Part shown: positions 54,301-62,593 of the stretch, in pieces
How the letters are laid out: every line of letters starts with the position of its first letter
How positions within the stretch are numbered: position 1 is the stretch's first letter
Origin: Acanthaster planci
Taxonomy: Eukaryota > Echinodermata > Asteroidea > Valvatida > Acanthasteridae
Reading direction: 5' to 3'
DNA: 64,000 bases
Assembly: GCF_001949145.1 (NCBI RefSeq)
Contig: NW_019091467.1
Coordinates: 413,103 to 477,102 of the forward strand
Translations under genes and position numbers: made by a program
The notes under the pieces: model-generated
What the model saw: only the letters and a program-made list of their open reading frames with translations
Told to the model about the DNA's origin: nothing
Database searches by the model: none

Positions 54301-54638
54301 TATCGGAGGAAATGAGTATATATACTCTTGGTTTCATATACAGTGTGCAACCTGACATTTCATAAAGACGTCGACTCATATCGAGCCCCATGCCGCAAAC
54401 TAAGCGTCTTAGAATCAGGCAAATACACACATATAAACCAAGCTTGGATTTGAGAAGTGGCTCTGAAATTGTGCTCCAGGCTTTTTTGGTAGCTTCTTCG
54501 TCAAAATTAATGAGCCAAACTATGTTTACTCTCGAGTCATCTCGAGTAATTGAATAGTCTCACCATGTCCACGGCAAAGCCCACGACCCATTGCGACCAA
54601 GCCAGTAGGCAGAGCAAAGCAGCGAGAGAGCGTTTCAT
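45176..54638 (-). CDS. Secreted astacin metalloprotease with EGF and two CUB domains (BP10/SpAN type), complete
   Basis: Twelve exons join in frame to 561 residues. 1-21 or so: signal peptide. 22-77: propeptide with FQSD, like the FxGD aspartate switch, ending in RTRR (74-77), a furin-type site. 78-278: astacin catalytic domain, with zinc motif HEIAHAMGFHHEQSR (His173, His177, His183; catalytic Glu174) and Met-turn SVMHY (Met231, zinc-ligand Tyr233). Four catalytic-domain cysteines are in the expected places (QTCIKF, GCWSY, GSGCDH, YDCL). 281-313: EGF with six cysteines. 324-433: CUB1. 445-561: CUB2. This is the order of sea urchin blastula protease BP10 and SpAN, secreted embryonic proteases, and shorter than tolloid/BMP1, which have five CUBs. 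Substrate is unknown. It is divergent from the CUB gene at 56795. Confidence 0.95.
46166..46296 (-). CDS. Protease exon 11: middle of CUB2
   Basis: 131 nt, phase 0 in and 2 out, acceptor GACTACAG and donor GTAAGT. It reads ASGSRVSLDITELGIGSPNT, then KCLDDALQVSLTGG. Confidence 0.92.
46570..46738. mobile_element. hAT-like MITE with perfect 8-bp target duplication
   Basis: Termini CAGTGCCGTAACTA and TAGTTATGCCATTG. The direct repeat GTATGATG occurs at 46562-46569 and 46739-46746. Eight-base duplications and CAGTG ends are marks of hAT elements. It sits in the protease intron before exon 11. Confidence 0.85.
47439..47542 (-). CDS. Protease exon 10: start of CUB2
   Basis: 104 nt, phase 1 in and 0 out. 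The acceptor CACACCAAG|GT is the one that keeps frame; a nearby CAAG gives the wrong phase. It reads CGGTLTDVGCLTSPKYPDNY, then NVECTWTIE. Confidence 0.9.
47976..48112 (-). CDS. Protease exon 9: end of CUB1 and linker
   Basis: 137 nt, phase 2 in and 1 out, acceptor TATATGGCAG and donor GTGCGT. It reads FCGRNIPSAQVSTNEMMVVL, then TDVSYNYQGFVAHYVIEEPS, the normal end of a CUB domain, then a Ser-rich linker SSSNEC. Confidence 0.92.
49149..49268. mobile_element. hAT-like MITE, 120 bp, CAGTGGCGT termini
   Basis: Begins CAGTGGCGTTAAA and ends TTTACGCCACTG. Flanks TCTTGGGG and TCTTAGGG match in seven of eight bases, a probable target duplication. Same family as the element at 46570. Protease intron. 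Confidence 0.8.
49365..49483 (-). CDS. Protease exon 8: middle of CUB1
   Basis: 119 nt, phase 0 in and 2 out, acceptor GCATACAG and donor GTAAGA. It reads GKEGSTVTLTFDFMDVE, then CSWDAVAVR, the strand pair with the acidic residues that bind calcium in many CUB domains. Confidence 0.93.
50033..50262 (-). CDS. Protease exon 7: EGF domain and start of CUB1
   Basis: 230 nt, phase 1 in and 0 out. The EGF reads DCSDTLSCLNGGYEA then GTCKCTCPPGFDGALCE, six cysteines. CUB1 opens with SGTIKSPNYPSNYDNGLKC after a short linker, with no long Thr-rich spacer. Confidence 0.95.
51274..51400 (-). CDS. Protease exon 6: end of catalytic domain
   Basis: 127 nt, phase 0 in and phase 1 out, acceptor TTTCTGCTTGCAG and donor GTAAGT. 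It reads YFSSNGKPTIITINP, FDLGQREHLSFYDVYLANII and YDC, the canonical C-terminal astacin helix with its last cysteine. Confidence 0.94.
51921..52127 (-). CDS. Protease exon 5: zinc site and Met-turn
   Basis: 207 nt, phase 0 at both ends, acceptor CTTATCCACAG and donor GTAAGT. It holds the full zinc motif HEIAHAMGFHHEQSR with SDRDDY and the Met-turn YDPTSVMHYNT. All catalytic residues are intact, so the enzyme should be active. The third motif position is Ala rather than the usual Gly. Confidence 0.96.
52376..52445 (-). CDS. Protease exon 4: small catalytic exon CWSYIGKQG
   Basis: Only 70 nt. Acceptor CTGCCTTAG, donor GTGAGT, phase 2 in and 0 out. It encodes CWSYIGKQGTGAQDISIGSG, then CDH, the hairpin with the disulfide Cys pair found in all astacins. 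It joins KGDG to LGTTAHE exactly. Confidence 0.93.
52932..53061 (-). CDS. Protease exon 3: upper catalytic lobe
   Basis: 130 nt, phase 1 in and phase 2 out, acceptor ATTGCACAG and donor GTAAGC. It reads AIENAMHLWESQTCIKFEPY then DYISFMKGDG, with the first catalytic-domain cysteine. Confidence 0.94.
53521..53746 (-). CDS. Protease exon 2: propeptide and mature N-terminus
   Basis: 226 nt, phase 0 in and phase 1 out (donor GTTAGA). It carries GTFQSDMKLG, a likely aspartate switch, then AKAGRTRRKAF and NFRWPNGIIPYVI, the standard start of the astacin fold. RTRR is the probable activation site. Confidence 0.94.
54564..54638 (-). CDS. Protease exon 1: signal peptide
   Basis: 25 codons, donor GTGAGA, phase 0. 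MKRSLAALLCLLAWSQWVVG is a clear signal peptide with cleavage likely near Gly20 to Ala22. This ATG is chosen because A is at -3 and a hydrophobic core follows directly. Confidence 0.92.
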
Positions 54639-54783
54639 CCTCGATACCCGCCTGTACCACCGTCGTAGGATACCTTAACGAAAAAAAATACTGAACACCA
54701 AGCAGTCTTGTAGCAAATGAGAAAACTCCACTCAGAAATTTACCCGCGAAAAGGAAAATATACCTCCTGTACTTGCCGGGACG

Positions 54784-54798
54784 GATCTTAAATACACG
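54784..54798 (-). promoter_or_regulatory. TATA-like element of the protease gene
   Basis: On the minus strand GTATTTAAGATCC lies about 150 bases before the protease ATG, in a stretch without repeats. A start about 30 bases downstream would leave a 5' UTR near 115 bases. The start site itself is inferred. Confidence 0.4.
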
Positions 54799-55060
54799 CT
54801 GTCAAACGAAGGGTGTATTTGGAGGAGGATTTTGTTTCTGAGCAATATGGAATGTTTATTTAACGGTTGCCCATCTTGACCTCGTGTGCTGATATGCAAT
54901 TGCCAAGAATTGTTAGCACAGGACCACATTAAAGAACACTTGAAACTTGTGCCAATCCTACTAAGGTGACGCACCTTTACTTAAAAAAAATCAGCATATA
55001 TCACTAAAATGCTGAGTGGTGCACTTAGTACTGGCAACCCATCGAGAATTTTGATTGGAA

Positions 55061-55085
55061 TAATTAATTAATTAATTAATTAATT
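55061..55085. repeat. (TTAA)n tract upstream of the protease gene
   Basis: Six TTAA units. It is about 420 bases upstream of the protease start codon. Confidence 0.9.
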
Positions 55086-56687
55086 TCCAAATTGATTTAT
55101 CCTCTTGTGGGTCACAATAGATTTGAGTCTCTTTGTTTCCATTATTAATGATGGAGTGGAGCTGGAAATGCAATCCAGTCCAAATCTCATCAGGAAAGAT
55201 ATAAAAAGACGTTTAATCCACGTGGAAGAGGATGCTCCGCGATACATTTTGTTAAATATCCTTGAAACCCCATTGAACAAGTTTGGTTTTTCTCCGGAAA
55301 TGAAATCCATTTAACATTATTGTTCCTACTTCGAGATGGAAAAATAATTCTTCAACTTCTTTCTAGGATGGGTTGTAGGATTATTTCATTTTATACACTG
55401 TGAACAATGAGACGCAGGCAGTGTTGTAGTCGAGTACTTTCCGAGTACCAACGTTCTCCGCAAAATACTGAACTGGGTAAGAGGGAATAAAGCCAGAGTG
55501 CACAGGCATTTGATGGTAAATATGCAAAGGTAAGATTACAAAATAAATGTTAGGCTTCAGACACTCCCAGTTGTGTAAAATTTAAGTTTAAGGAGAAAAG
55601 TACTCGGAAAATACTCGGCCGAGTACTTTCCGAGTACTTTTGTCCTAAAAAGTTAATTTTAATCAAACAGTGATGGTCTGAAGTCATTATGTTGCTTTGT
55701 AATCTTACCTTTATGCATGTAACATCAAATGCCGATGCACTTAAGCTTTGTTCCCTCCTAGTTACATATTTGGTAGAGAATTTGGTTCTCGAAAAGTATT
55801 CGACTACATTACTGGAGGCAGGGGTGTGTCCAACGGCAGGAGGGACTCAATTTTCCCCGGGTCCATGTTGTCATTGATAAATGGAGAGCACCAAGGCCTT
55901 ACAAACGGTCCCATCGCACCTTCCTTTGGAGATGGAAGGTTCTTTTACAGATAAAAATGGACAATCATTTCAAAATATTCCATTTTGGTCCCTCTGGATT
56001 GAAAACCTGGCGATGCCAAATGCGGGAGGCAACCGGGGATGAAAGAAGCAAGGGCGGATCCAGTTCCAAAGTTTCAGGGGCAACTCTTTTTTTTAAGGGG
56101 GGGAGCAAAAATTGGGAATTTTATGTAACTTTTAATGGTCCTGAAAAACGGAGGGCTGCATCTATAATTGTTGGTTAAGCCCCCTATGGTAACTTGATGT
56201 ATGCGAAGATAAAACAATCTTGATCAGCTCCAAACAGAATGGACCTAAAAGGTCCCAATCGCTGAAAACGACACAACCATCATAGCCTTGCAAATGGTCA
56301 GGACCATACTTAATAGACATTCAGAACGAGATAGCGCTGCGCGTTTGTGCGAAGAAGCAATTTATTCCCCGCTGTGCGATTTAAATTCTAAAAATGACAC
56401 CTGTATACAAAATAATGAGTGTTTATGGGGGAAATAATTTGCCATTACCAATTCAATTATTTTGCTCTTCAACTGCAAGGCCAAAAGGATGATGTACCGA
56501 AAAAGAAACCCTCACTCGAATATATACTTCCCCGGAGTAGAGACTCTTCCAGACCTCGTTAATGCGCATGCTTGTAAAAGTCACTTCCAATTCCTATCCA
56601 TTTGCTGTTTTTAGGGGGGGGGGTTCTCTGTACAAAATACGTCAGCGCTGTTGGTTGTACGTAGACGTACGTGCATGTACGTAGTCC

Positions 56688-56698
56688 GCATAAAAACC
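56688..56698 (+). promoter_or_regulatory. TATA-like element of the CUB gene
   Basis: GCATAAAAACC lies about 100 bases before the CUB gene ATG, just after a CpG-rich GTACGTAGACGTACG stretch. Position and sequence fit a TATA box; it is not a perfect match. Confidence 0.35.
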
Positions 56699-56794
56699 AC
56701 CAGAGAACTTGGCAAGACTAGTCATTTTACTTCTTTTAATTGCAATATTTTCCAGTCGAGATCTCAAGATTAACACAACTGCATTCCTAAAGCC

Positions 56795-57005
56795 ATGCGG
56801 CTTATTCTCGCAACTACGTTGACTGTCACTTTAGCTGTCTTCGTCGCAAGTTGGCCCAATGTCTACGGCGACAAGCCGGTGCCGGCTACTCCTTATGTTC
56901 CACCATTGCATTTCAAGAGAAGCCTGGGCGTAGCGGACGACGAGGCTAGGACTGAGCGGTTGGCGCGGGCCATAGAACAGAGCCGCTCGGTTAACCGTAG
57001 AGCAG
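56795..57005 (+). CDS. CUB gene exon 1: signal peptide and charged stretch
   Basis: 211 nt, leaving in phase 1 at the donor GTGATA. Start context [28 protein letters not shown] begins a clear signal peptide ending near NVYG. The tail [20 protein letters not shown] is basic and helical, like the end of an astacin propeptide. Confidence 0.88.
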
Positions 57006-60000
57006 GTGATATTTCTCAGTATAGTGTTTATTCGCACAGAATGTTTGGAAAGTTCCACGCCTACGTTTCATTTTTTGTTCTCTAGTCAAACGACGGAAAT
57101 GTTCATGATAATGAACATTAACAATACCCACCATGATAACTTCCGTATTTTGTAATTCATCGTAAAAAAATGAACACAAAATAAACTAACAAGTGATGGC
57201 ATTAGAACTTTCCAGTGCATGGCCATTTTCGAAACCTTTCAGATTTCCCGTCTAGTCTCTACGTTGCAAACCACACAGTTACACATTTGTAAATGGAAAA
57301 AAGTATGCAATAAAAGTTGGAAATGCCATAAGGTAAGTTACTACACATGTTTAGTGTCAGGATTCTTTCATCTTCCTCGTGTCTGTAGTTTGCGGTGGCT
57401 CTCTGAGTGGAAGCGGAACTTTTACGTCCCCTGGCTATCCTTTTGAATACGACAATAACATCCAGTGCGTGTGGACAATCACGGTTAGTAAAGAATTTCA
57501 TATCACTAATCAATGATAAAAAGTCACCTTTTATTCGCAGGCAGGTCAACTGTTTTGTTCACTGTTTTCCTTTTAAAAATGCATGAAAGTTTTGTACAAG
57601 TATGGAAATCTGAACACGCCACCCAACATGTTGAATATCCTCACATATTTGACTTGAGGATACTGCAATTCAAGATGTCGACTTTGACCTTGACCACTTG
57701 GTTCCATCAAAAATTGCGATCTTGAGCCATCTCTTCTTACTTCAGTATTAAATTCATCCTGCTCTCCAGCAGTCTATCTTCAGATAATGAGTCCAAGATA
57801 TCGATACCGCAATGCGACAGGATCGAACCACAACACGGGCAAATACGTCGTTGGTGCAAAAAGATCGACATCGCACGATCTCGTTACATAGAGACCAATG
57901 ATACCCGGTACGGTATATAGGAAAGGGGACCCCCCATGTGACGCACAAGCTGTACACCCTATGGCTATTGTGGCTACTGCACGCCCTTGGAAATCTGAAA
58001 GGAAATCCAAAGATTCCATCAGCACAAAAGAAGACACAACAGAGGGGGTCTCCCTTTGCCACATATCTAACATCATATGAGGCCAATCATCGTTCATATA
58101 CTTTGTGCATGGTCCCCACTGCCACATTTTGCATTGTCCCTCTTGTCACTACGTGGAATGCTGCAATCGTTCAAAATTTTCCCCTGATCGTCGACGCGCC
58201 TCGGCCTCATCCCCTTGATGTCTGGCGTCTTCAAACCGTTACATACCAGTAGCCGTGGTAAAGCGTCGCGTAGTTCCTTATCCATGTCGACCTGCGACAC
58301 CAAGTACATATAGGCTATTTTGGGGAGGGGGTTGAACGTAATTAGGAGCAAACCGTATAATGAATTATGCCTTTATGGCAAGGGATGTCAATTGCTAAGG
58401 ACGACAATCCACACCGCTTCACTAGTAAAATAATTATGCACACATGCGCACAAATGGCCTTTGGTGGCAAGAAGCGTGAGCAGGCCATTGAAAATTGGCA
58501 ACTTTGATGATAATTTTTCTCAGGTTTTCTGGCTTTGTTCATTTTTTTCTTTTGCTCTTAGTTTCTAATTTAAGTGGACTTTTTAGTGCCCTGTAAAAAG
58601 ACTTCATAATCGTATTTTTTCCTGTGCATACGAGATCGAAGTTTCTTAGTATGGCCCCTTCCATCATAAGTAATAAAATTACATTGTTAGTGTTCTTGGA
58701 GCCAACCTGTGCTTTTGTAAAATACGTACTAATGTCCAATGTACATGTACATGTCTACTCTACGTACGTAGCTTACCATTGAACTGAATGGTCATAGCTT
58801 GGAGTGCTACCAAAAGAAATGGCATCTAACAGTTGCGTTAGGGGTTGTACAAGACAAAGTGCAGACTCCAAAGAGAACGGGATCTGGTTTCCCAAGTGTA
58901 GAAAGCAGGTAATCGCATGGGTACAGTACCGGTACATGTACATGGAACATCAGTACGTGTTTTTACAAATGCACACAACAATGTAGTTAGTTTAACACAA
59001 CTAACAATGTAGTTTATATTACATAATATGATGGCATGGGCCAAAAGGAACGGCGATCTCGTGCGCACATGTCAGGGAAAATTACGATTATGAAGTCATT
59101 TGCAGAGCACCCTAAATTCCATTTAAATCAGAAACTAAGAGCAAACACGATTTAATGGGATTTTCTGAAGAAAAAACTGAACAAAGCCAGAAGTCTTGAG
59201 AGAAAATGATCATCAAAGTCGCACCCCTGTACATTTTCAATGGCCCGCTCAAACTTCTTGCCGCCAAGGCCATTTGTGCGTAGGCGTGCATAATGTTATT
59301 CATTAGTGACGTTGGCCCTTTTCCAATACTCGACTCGGGCTCCGTCTCAGGCTTCGTTCCCAAAACCAATTCCCGATTGTGGGCTTGAAGCGTTTAAATT
59401 AAATTAGGTTACTGTAATTTCTGGCTCTCTTGCATCTTATTTGATGTTTTGTGGCACTATTAGACTAATTATTGCGCTTACAGCTTCAAAGTCAGCTAGT
59501 AAAAAACAGTTGAAGCCTGAGACGGAGCCGAAGTTGAGTATTGTAAAACGGCCAAGGTCTACAGGTTCCTAACTTTGCTTGATGTTATGCATATATCCGT
59601 TTCCTCATTATTCCAGGCTCCCTCTGGTCAACATATCCAGCTGACGGTGGATGGCATGGAGATCGAAAACCAATCAGCTTGCGCCTGGGACCAACTGTTT
59701 ATCAGAGTGTCCAATGAAATCATACCGTCTGTGTAAGTGCAATCCTTGGCTCAGTCCCAAGCGATCCATTCTGTAATTTTGTAAGATTCATTTTTCATCA
59801 CGCTCTAAACTAAACTGATATGTGAGGCAAAATGTTCATTAATAATGCAGGGCTTTAATGACAAAACGTAAATCCAAACTTAAGATTGATCCTTTCTACG
59901 TCTTGACTAATAACATCTACTAACAAAGTATCACATTTTCATGATTACGACGCTGTTTCAGAAACGGATTTTAAGTGCATGCGTCTCGTGTCCGCTCAAG

Positions 60001-60985
60001 TTGCGGAGAATGTTAATTCATTGAAATCGTACAGGAATGCGCGGTATACGCGTGCTGAATATCTGTTTTAGGTTGTTCTGAAAGAAGAGTGTATGAAGCT
60101 CGATCTGGACCAAGAGAGGGCGCAATTTTCTTAGCAACGGAAGCCCCGTTGGTCGGAACTGAACTTTGCTGGTTAACTCATTAACGACTTCCAAATGCAC
60201 GCGTTACGGTCGCATCGCTAACAACAAAATGGACACTCCCAACCAACATGACTCTTTTCACCGATGAGGGGGCGCTTCTGCTCGAGGCGGATTACAAGGT
60301 CCTCTTGTAGAACTATGCCCAGTAAACACTAATTGATAAAAACATCTTTTCACTCGTAAGCGTCACGTACAGAAACACTTTCCAAACATCGACTAATCAA
60401 ACTTCCTGATTTTAATTTTGGAGATAATGCAGAGCAAAAACATTTTGTCAACTTCGTCGACACTCGGGGTGCGTTCGTGCGGTTACTCCTGTTAAAACGA
60501 GTAGGATGCATTCGCATTTCACTCGGGTGCAGGAGTATACTCCCCGCCAGCGAGAGTATACTCTCCAGCCATTCGTGCACTAAGGAGTATACTCGTGTTA
60601 ACAAGAGTACCTCGTTGAAACGCACCCTTGGTGTTATATGCATGCGTAGACAGACGGTAAAATTTCAATTTGTCAAATCCAGAGAAGCGCATGAGCAGTT
60701 AATGTTAACTGGTTACGGTATTCTAGTACACCATGGCCCCGATAATAGCCACGCCTACTACCCAGGGTTGTCCACTGCTCACCTCAATCTGGACATTACT
60801 GGGCACAAAATTCAACACTTATCTGTGATCATTTTCTCGTCCCTCTTTACCACAGGCTGTGTGGCTCAGGGTCTGTCTCAGGATCTTTCATCTCTGGGGG
60901 CAATGAGATGATGGTGATCTTTTTGAGCGACGAATCGGTGTCAGAAAAGGGCTTCAGCGCTACATACTCTACCATAACCTTGTAG
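56795..60985 (+). CDS. Small secreted protein with a single CUB domain, complete
   Basis: Four exons, 56795-57005, 57389-57483, 59617-59732 and 60856-60985, join in frame to 183 residues. Residues 1-25 form a signal peptide. Residues 26-70 are a charged stretch with KR and NRR dibasic sites, so it may be a cleaved propeptide. Residues 71-183 are one complete CUB domain with four cysteines at 72, 97, 124 and 143, pairing 1-2 and 3-4 as in the family. No catalytic domain follows. CUB domains bind proteins or glycans outside the cell; the partner is unknown. The exon phases equal those of CUB2 in the neighbouring protease and both proteins end in T-[IL]-T-L or L-T-L. It could be a spermadhesin-like or lineage-specific protein. 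I know no exact named family. Confidence 0.92.
57389..57483 (+). CDS. CUB gene exon 2: first CUB strands
   Basis: 95 nt, phase 1 in and 0 out, acceptor CGTGTCTGTAG and donor GTTAGT. It reads [20 protein letters not shown], then [10 protein letters not shown], matching protease exon 10. Confidence 0.93.
58420..59308. mobile_element. Element with about 175-200-base inverted arms
   Basis: Segments 58420-58593 and 59103-59308 are inverted copies at roughly 80 per cent identity; shared words include GCACAAATGGCCTT, GGCCATTGAAAAT and TCTGGCTTTGTTCA. The 510-base interior has a short THAP-like frame. It lies in CUB gene intron 2. Confidence 0.7.
58819..58922 (+). pseudogene. THAP-like zinc-finger fragment inside the inverted-arm element
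   Basis: From the ATG at 58819 the frame reads [20 protein letters not shown], then [14 protein letters not shown]. The C-x3-C start, the FPK and the Trp resemble the first half of a THAP domain, the DNA-binding module of P-element-type transposases and of THAP host proteins. The second Cys/His pair is not seen in frame. It may be a fragment of the element's transposase, or chance. Confidence 0.35.
59312..59555. mobile_element. Inverted-repeat element, 244 bp
   Basis: Left TTGGCCCTTTTCCAATACTC and right GAGTATTGTAAAACGGCCAA are complementary, as are CTCCGTCTCAGGCTTC and GAAGCCTGAGACGGAG. It directly abuts the element at 58420-59308. Confidence 0.8.
59617..59732 (+). CDS. CUB gene exon 3: middle of CUB
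   Basis: 116 nt, phase 0 in and 2 out, acceptor TTATTCCAG and donor GTAAGT. It reads [17 protein letters not shown], then [12 protein letters not shown]. It matches protease exon 11 but is 15 nt shorter. Confidence 0.92.
60467..60627. mobile_element. Short MITE with GGGTGCGTT termini, 161 bp
   Basis: Starts GGGTGCGTTCGTGC and ends AACGCACCC. Internal GAGTATACTC words are self-complementary and repeated. It lies in CUB gene intron 3. Confidence 0.75.
60856..60985 (+). CDS. CUB gene exon 4: end of CUB and stop
   Basis: 130 nt, the same length as protease exon 12. Acceptor TTTACCACAG, phase 2 in. It reads [20 protein letters not shown], then [11 protein letters not shown] and TAG. Confidence 0.93.
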
Positions 60986-62291
60986 AATAACACATTTGAG
61001 ACGTCAAGATACCGGACGTCCTTTGCAAAGTAATAATACATGTACATTAATGTTGATAGCTTAGTATAACCTGGTACATAAGATAGACCCCATACAATCT
61101 TAAGCTTTTTATTTACATAAACAGCTTAAAGTGCAAAAGTCAAACGCAGGATTTATAATCCAGCCTAGCGTATTTAAGCTTTAGTTTTATGTCTGTTGGG
61201 AAAATATAACATCCATGAAGATATAGCACTTAGAATACGACGCTAAAATAGTTCACAATATATAAAATTAAACCTAAATGATTGCGAAATGAAGATCTTA
61301 AGGAAGGCTTCAACGTTTGCTCTTTCTTGTGTAAACTAAAATAGAATCATGGAAAAAATGAACTCAAGACTAATTACGTGTCATGAAATCAACGTACTTT
61401 CCCATGGTAAATAACTAAAGGTGCTGCTGTCTATACATCGCGGATTATTATGGCAACAATTCACAAATATACGATTGAAACAACAATATAGGAAAGCTTG
61501 AAAAGTTGAGAAAGCTTATCAGTATGCTAACCCCGGGGATGGAACCACTGCGAATGCCGTGCATGCGGTGGGAAGGGTCTGAAGAGTTGGTATTTTGTGC
61601 ATAAATACTTTAAGGACGATGCCTGGGTCGTCTATTGCAGCTCCAAACAGAAGGGTTGCACCATATACAGGTATGTGCATTATATTGCACCCTCTACAAA
61701 ACATTCACTATTCCTCGTACGAAAAGGTGATCTATGATTTAGCATCATTAATCGCTTTATCTTCAGGTAATTTGAGATATCTGTCAACCAATGCAGCAGA
61801 CCTACAGCAAAAATAATTCACAAAACAATGCCAAGGGTTGTATTGGAGACAGGTGCGGTGTGTTCTTTGATAACGTTATTGAACAAACTTAAATATAATC
61901 AGCTAAAATGAACAGACATGTCATGAGCTTTGGTACATTAAAAGCTCAAACATCTGTAGTTGTACTCTGTTGTCCTCAGTCTTCAATTTGCAGATTTATA
62001 CAGTAACATAAAAAATACATTAGAATTAGCAATATACATGTAAGTCTATGTAGCCCCACAGCATAATGTACGTTGTGTTGAAGTGTATTTTACAGACCAT
62101 GAAATAACTCTTAAGGTTACAACCTGCTGTTCCGTACTGACACAGGTGAGAAAATTCTAAAATTGTTACCACATGACGTGACACTCGCCACCCGTACAAA
62201 AATACACTTCCTCTCTTTAATTGAATTTAACCACAAAGCAAGGCGGGCTCCCAGAGTGTGGTGATATTCAGCCGACAGGTTGCTGTACCAG

Positions 62292-62593
62292 CAGTGGCCT
62301 AGCTAGGATTTTACTAGTGGGGAGGGGGAACAAGGGGGAACCAGCATCTTATAGGGGGCACCAGCTTCTTATAGGGGGCACCAGCTTCTTATAGGGGGCA
62401 CCAGCTTCTTATAGGGGGCACCAGCTTCTTATAGGGGGCACCAGCTTTCAGTGGTGTGGTTTTTGGGGCAAGTTTTCATTGGCCTTGTTCAATATCCATT
62501 CATCTGTTTTTTAGTGGGGGCACGGGATGGGGGCAACGGGAATCTGTGGGGGACACGTACCCCCCAGCCCCCCCCCTCGTGGCTAAGCCACTG
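62292..62593. mobile_element. hAT-like MITE, 302 bp, with perfect 8-bp target duplication
   Basis: Begins CAGTGGCCTAGCTA and ends TGGCTAAGCCACTG. TGTACCAG flanks both sides (62284-62291 and 62594-62601). The interior contains the minisatellite at 62341-62447. Confidence 0.88.
62341..62447. repeat. 20-bp minisatellite, 5.3 copies
   Basis: The unit CCAGCTTCTTATAGGGGGCA is repeated five times with one change in the first copy, then a partial copy. It lies wholly inside the hAT-like element, so it probably grew after insertion or was copied with the element. Confidence 0.95.

Larger units (their letters stand above)
54639..56794. other. Divergent intergenic region between protease and CUB genes
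   Basis: 2.16 kb separating two divergent start codons. It holds the TATA-like elements of both genes, a (TTAA)n tract at 55061-55085, a stretch rich in CCGAGTACTTT around 55435-55640, and a decayed CAGTGGC-type repeat near 56045-56115. No convincing exon was seen; the open frames are short and without similarity I recognise. Confidence 0.6.
57484..59616. other. CUB gene intron 2 with two inverted-repeat elements
   Basis: 2.1 kb. It contains a 0.9 kb element with long inverted arms and an internal THAP-like frame, then a 244-base hairpin element. The part at 57770-58260 has long but unrecognised open frames on both strands. Confidence 0.6.

Noticed and set aside
57754-58252. Overlapping open frames on both strands in CUB gene intron 2
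   Set aside because: About 110 codons each, but no family recognised and no splice phase that would insert them into the CUB gene.
62341-62447. CRISPR-like array of short repeats
   Set aside because: The units are directly joined with no variable spacers, and the genome is animal.
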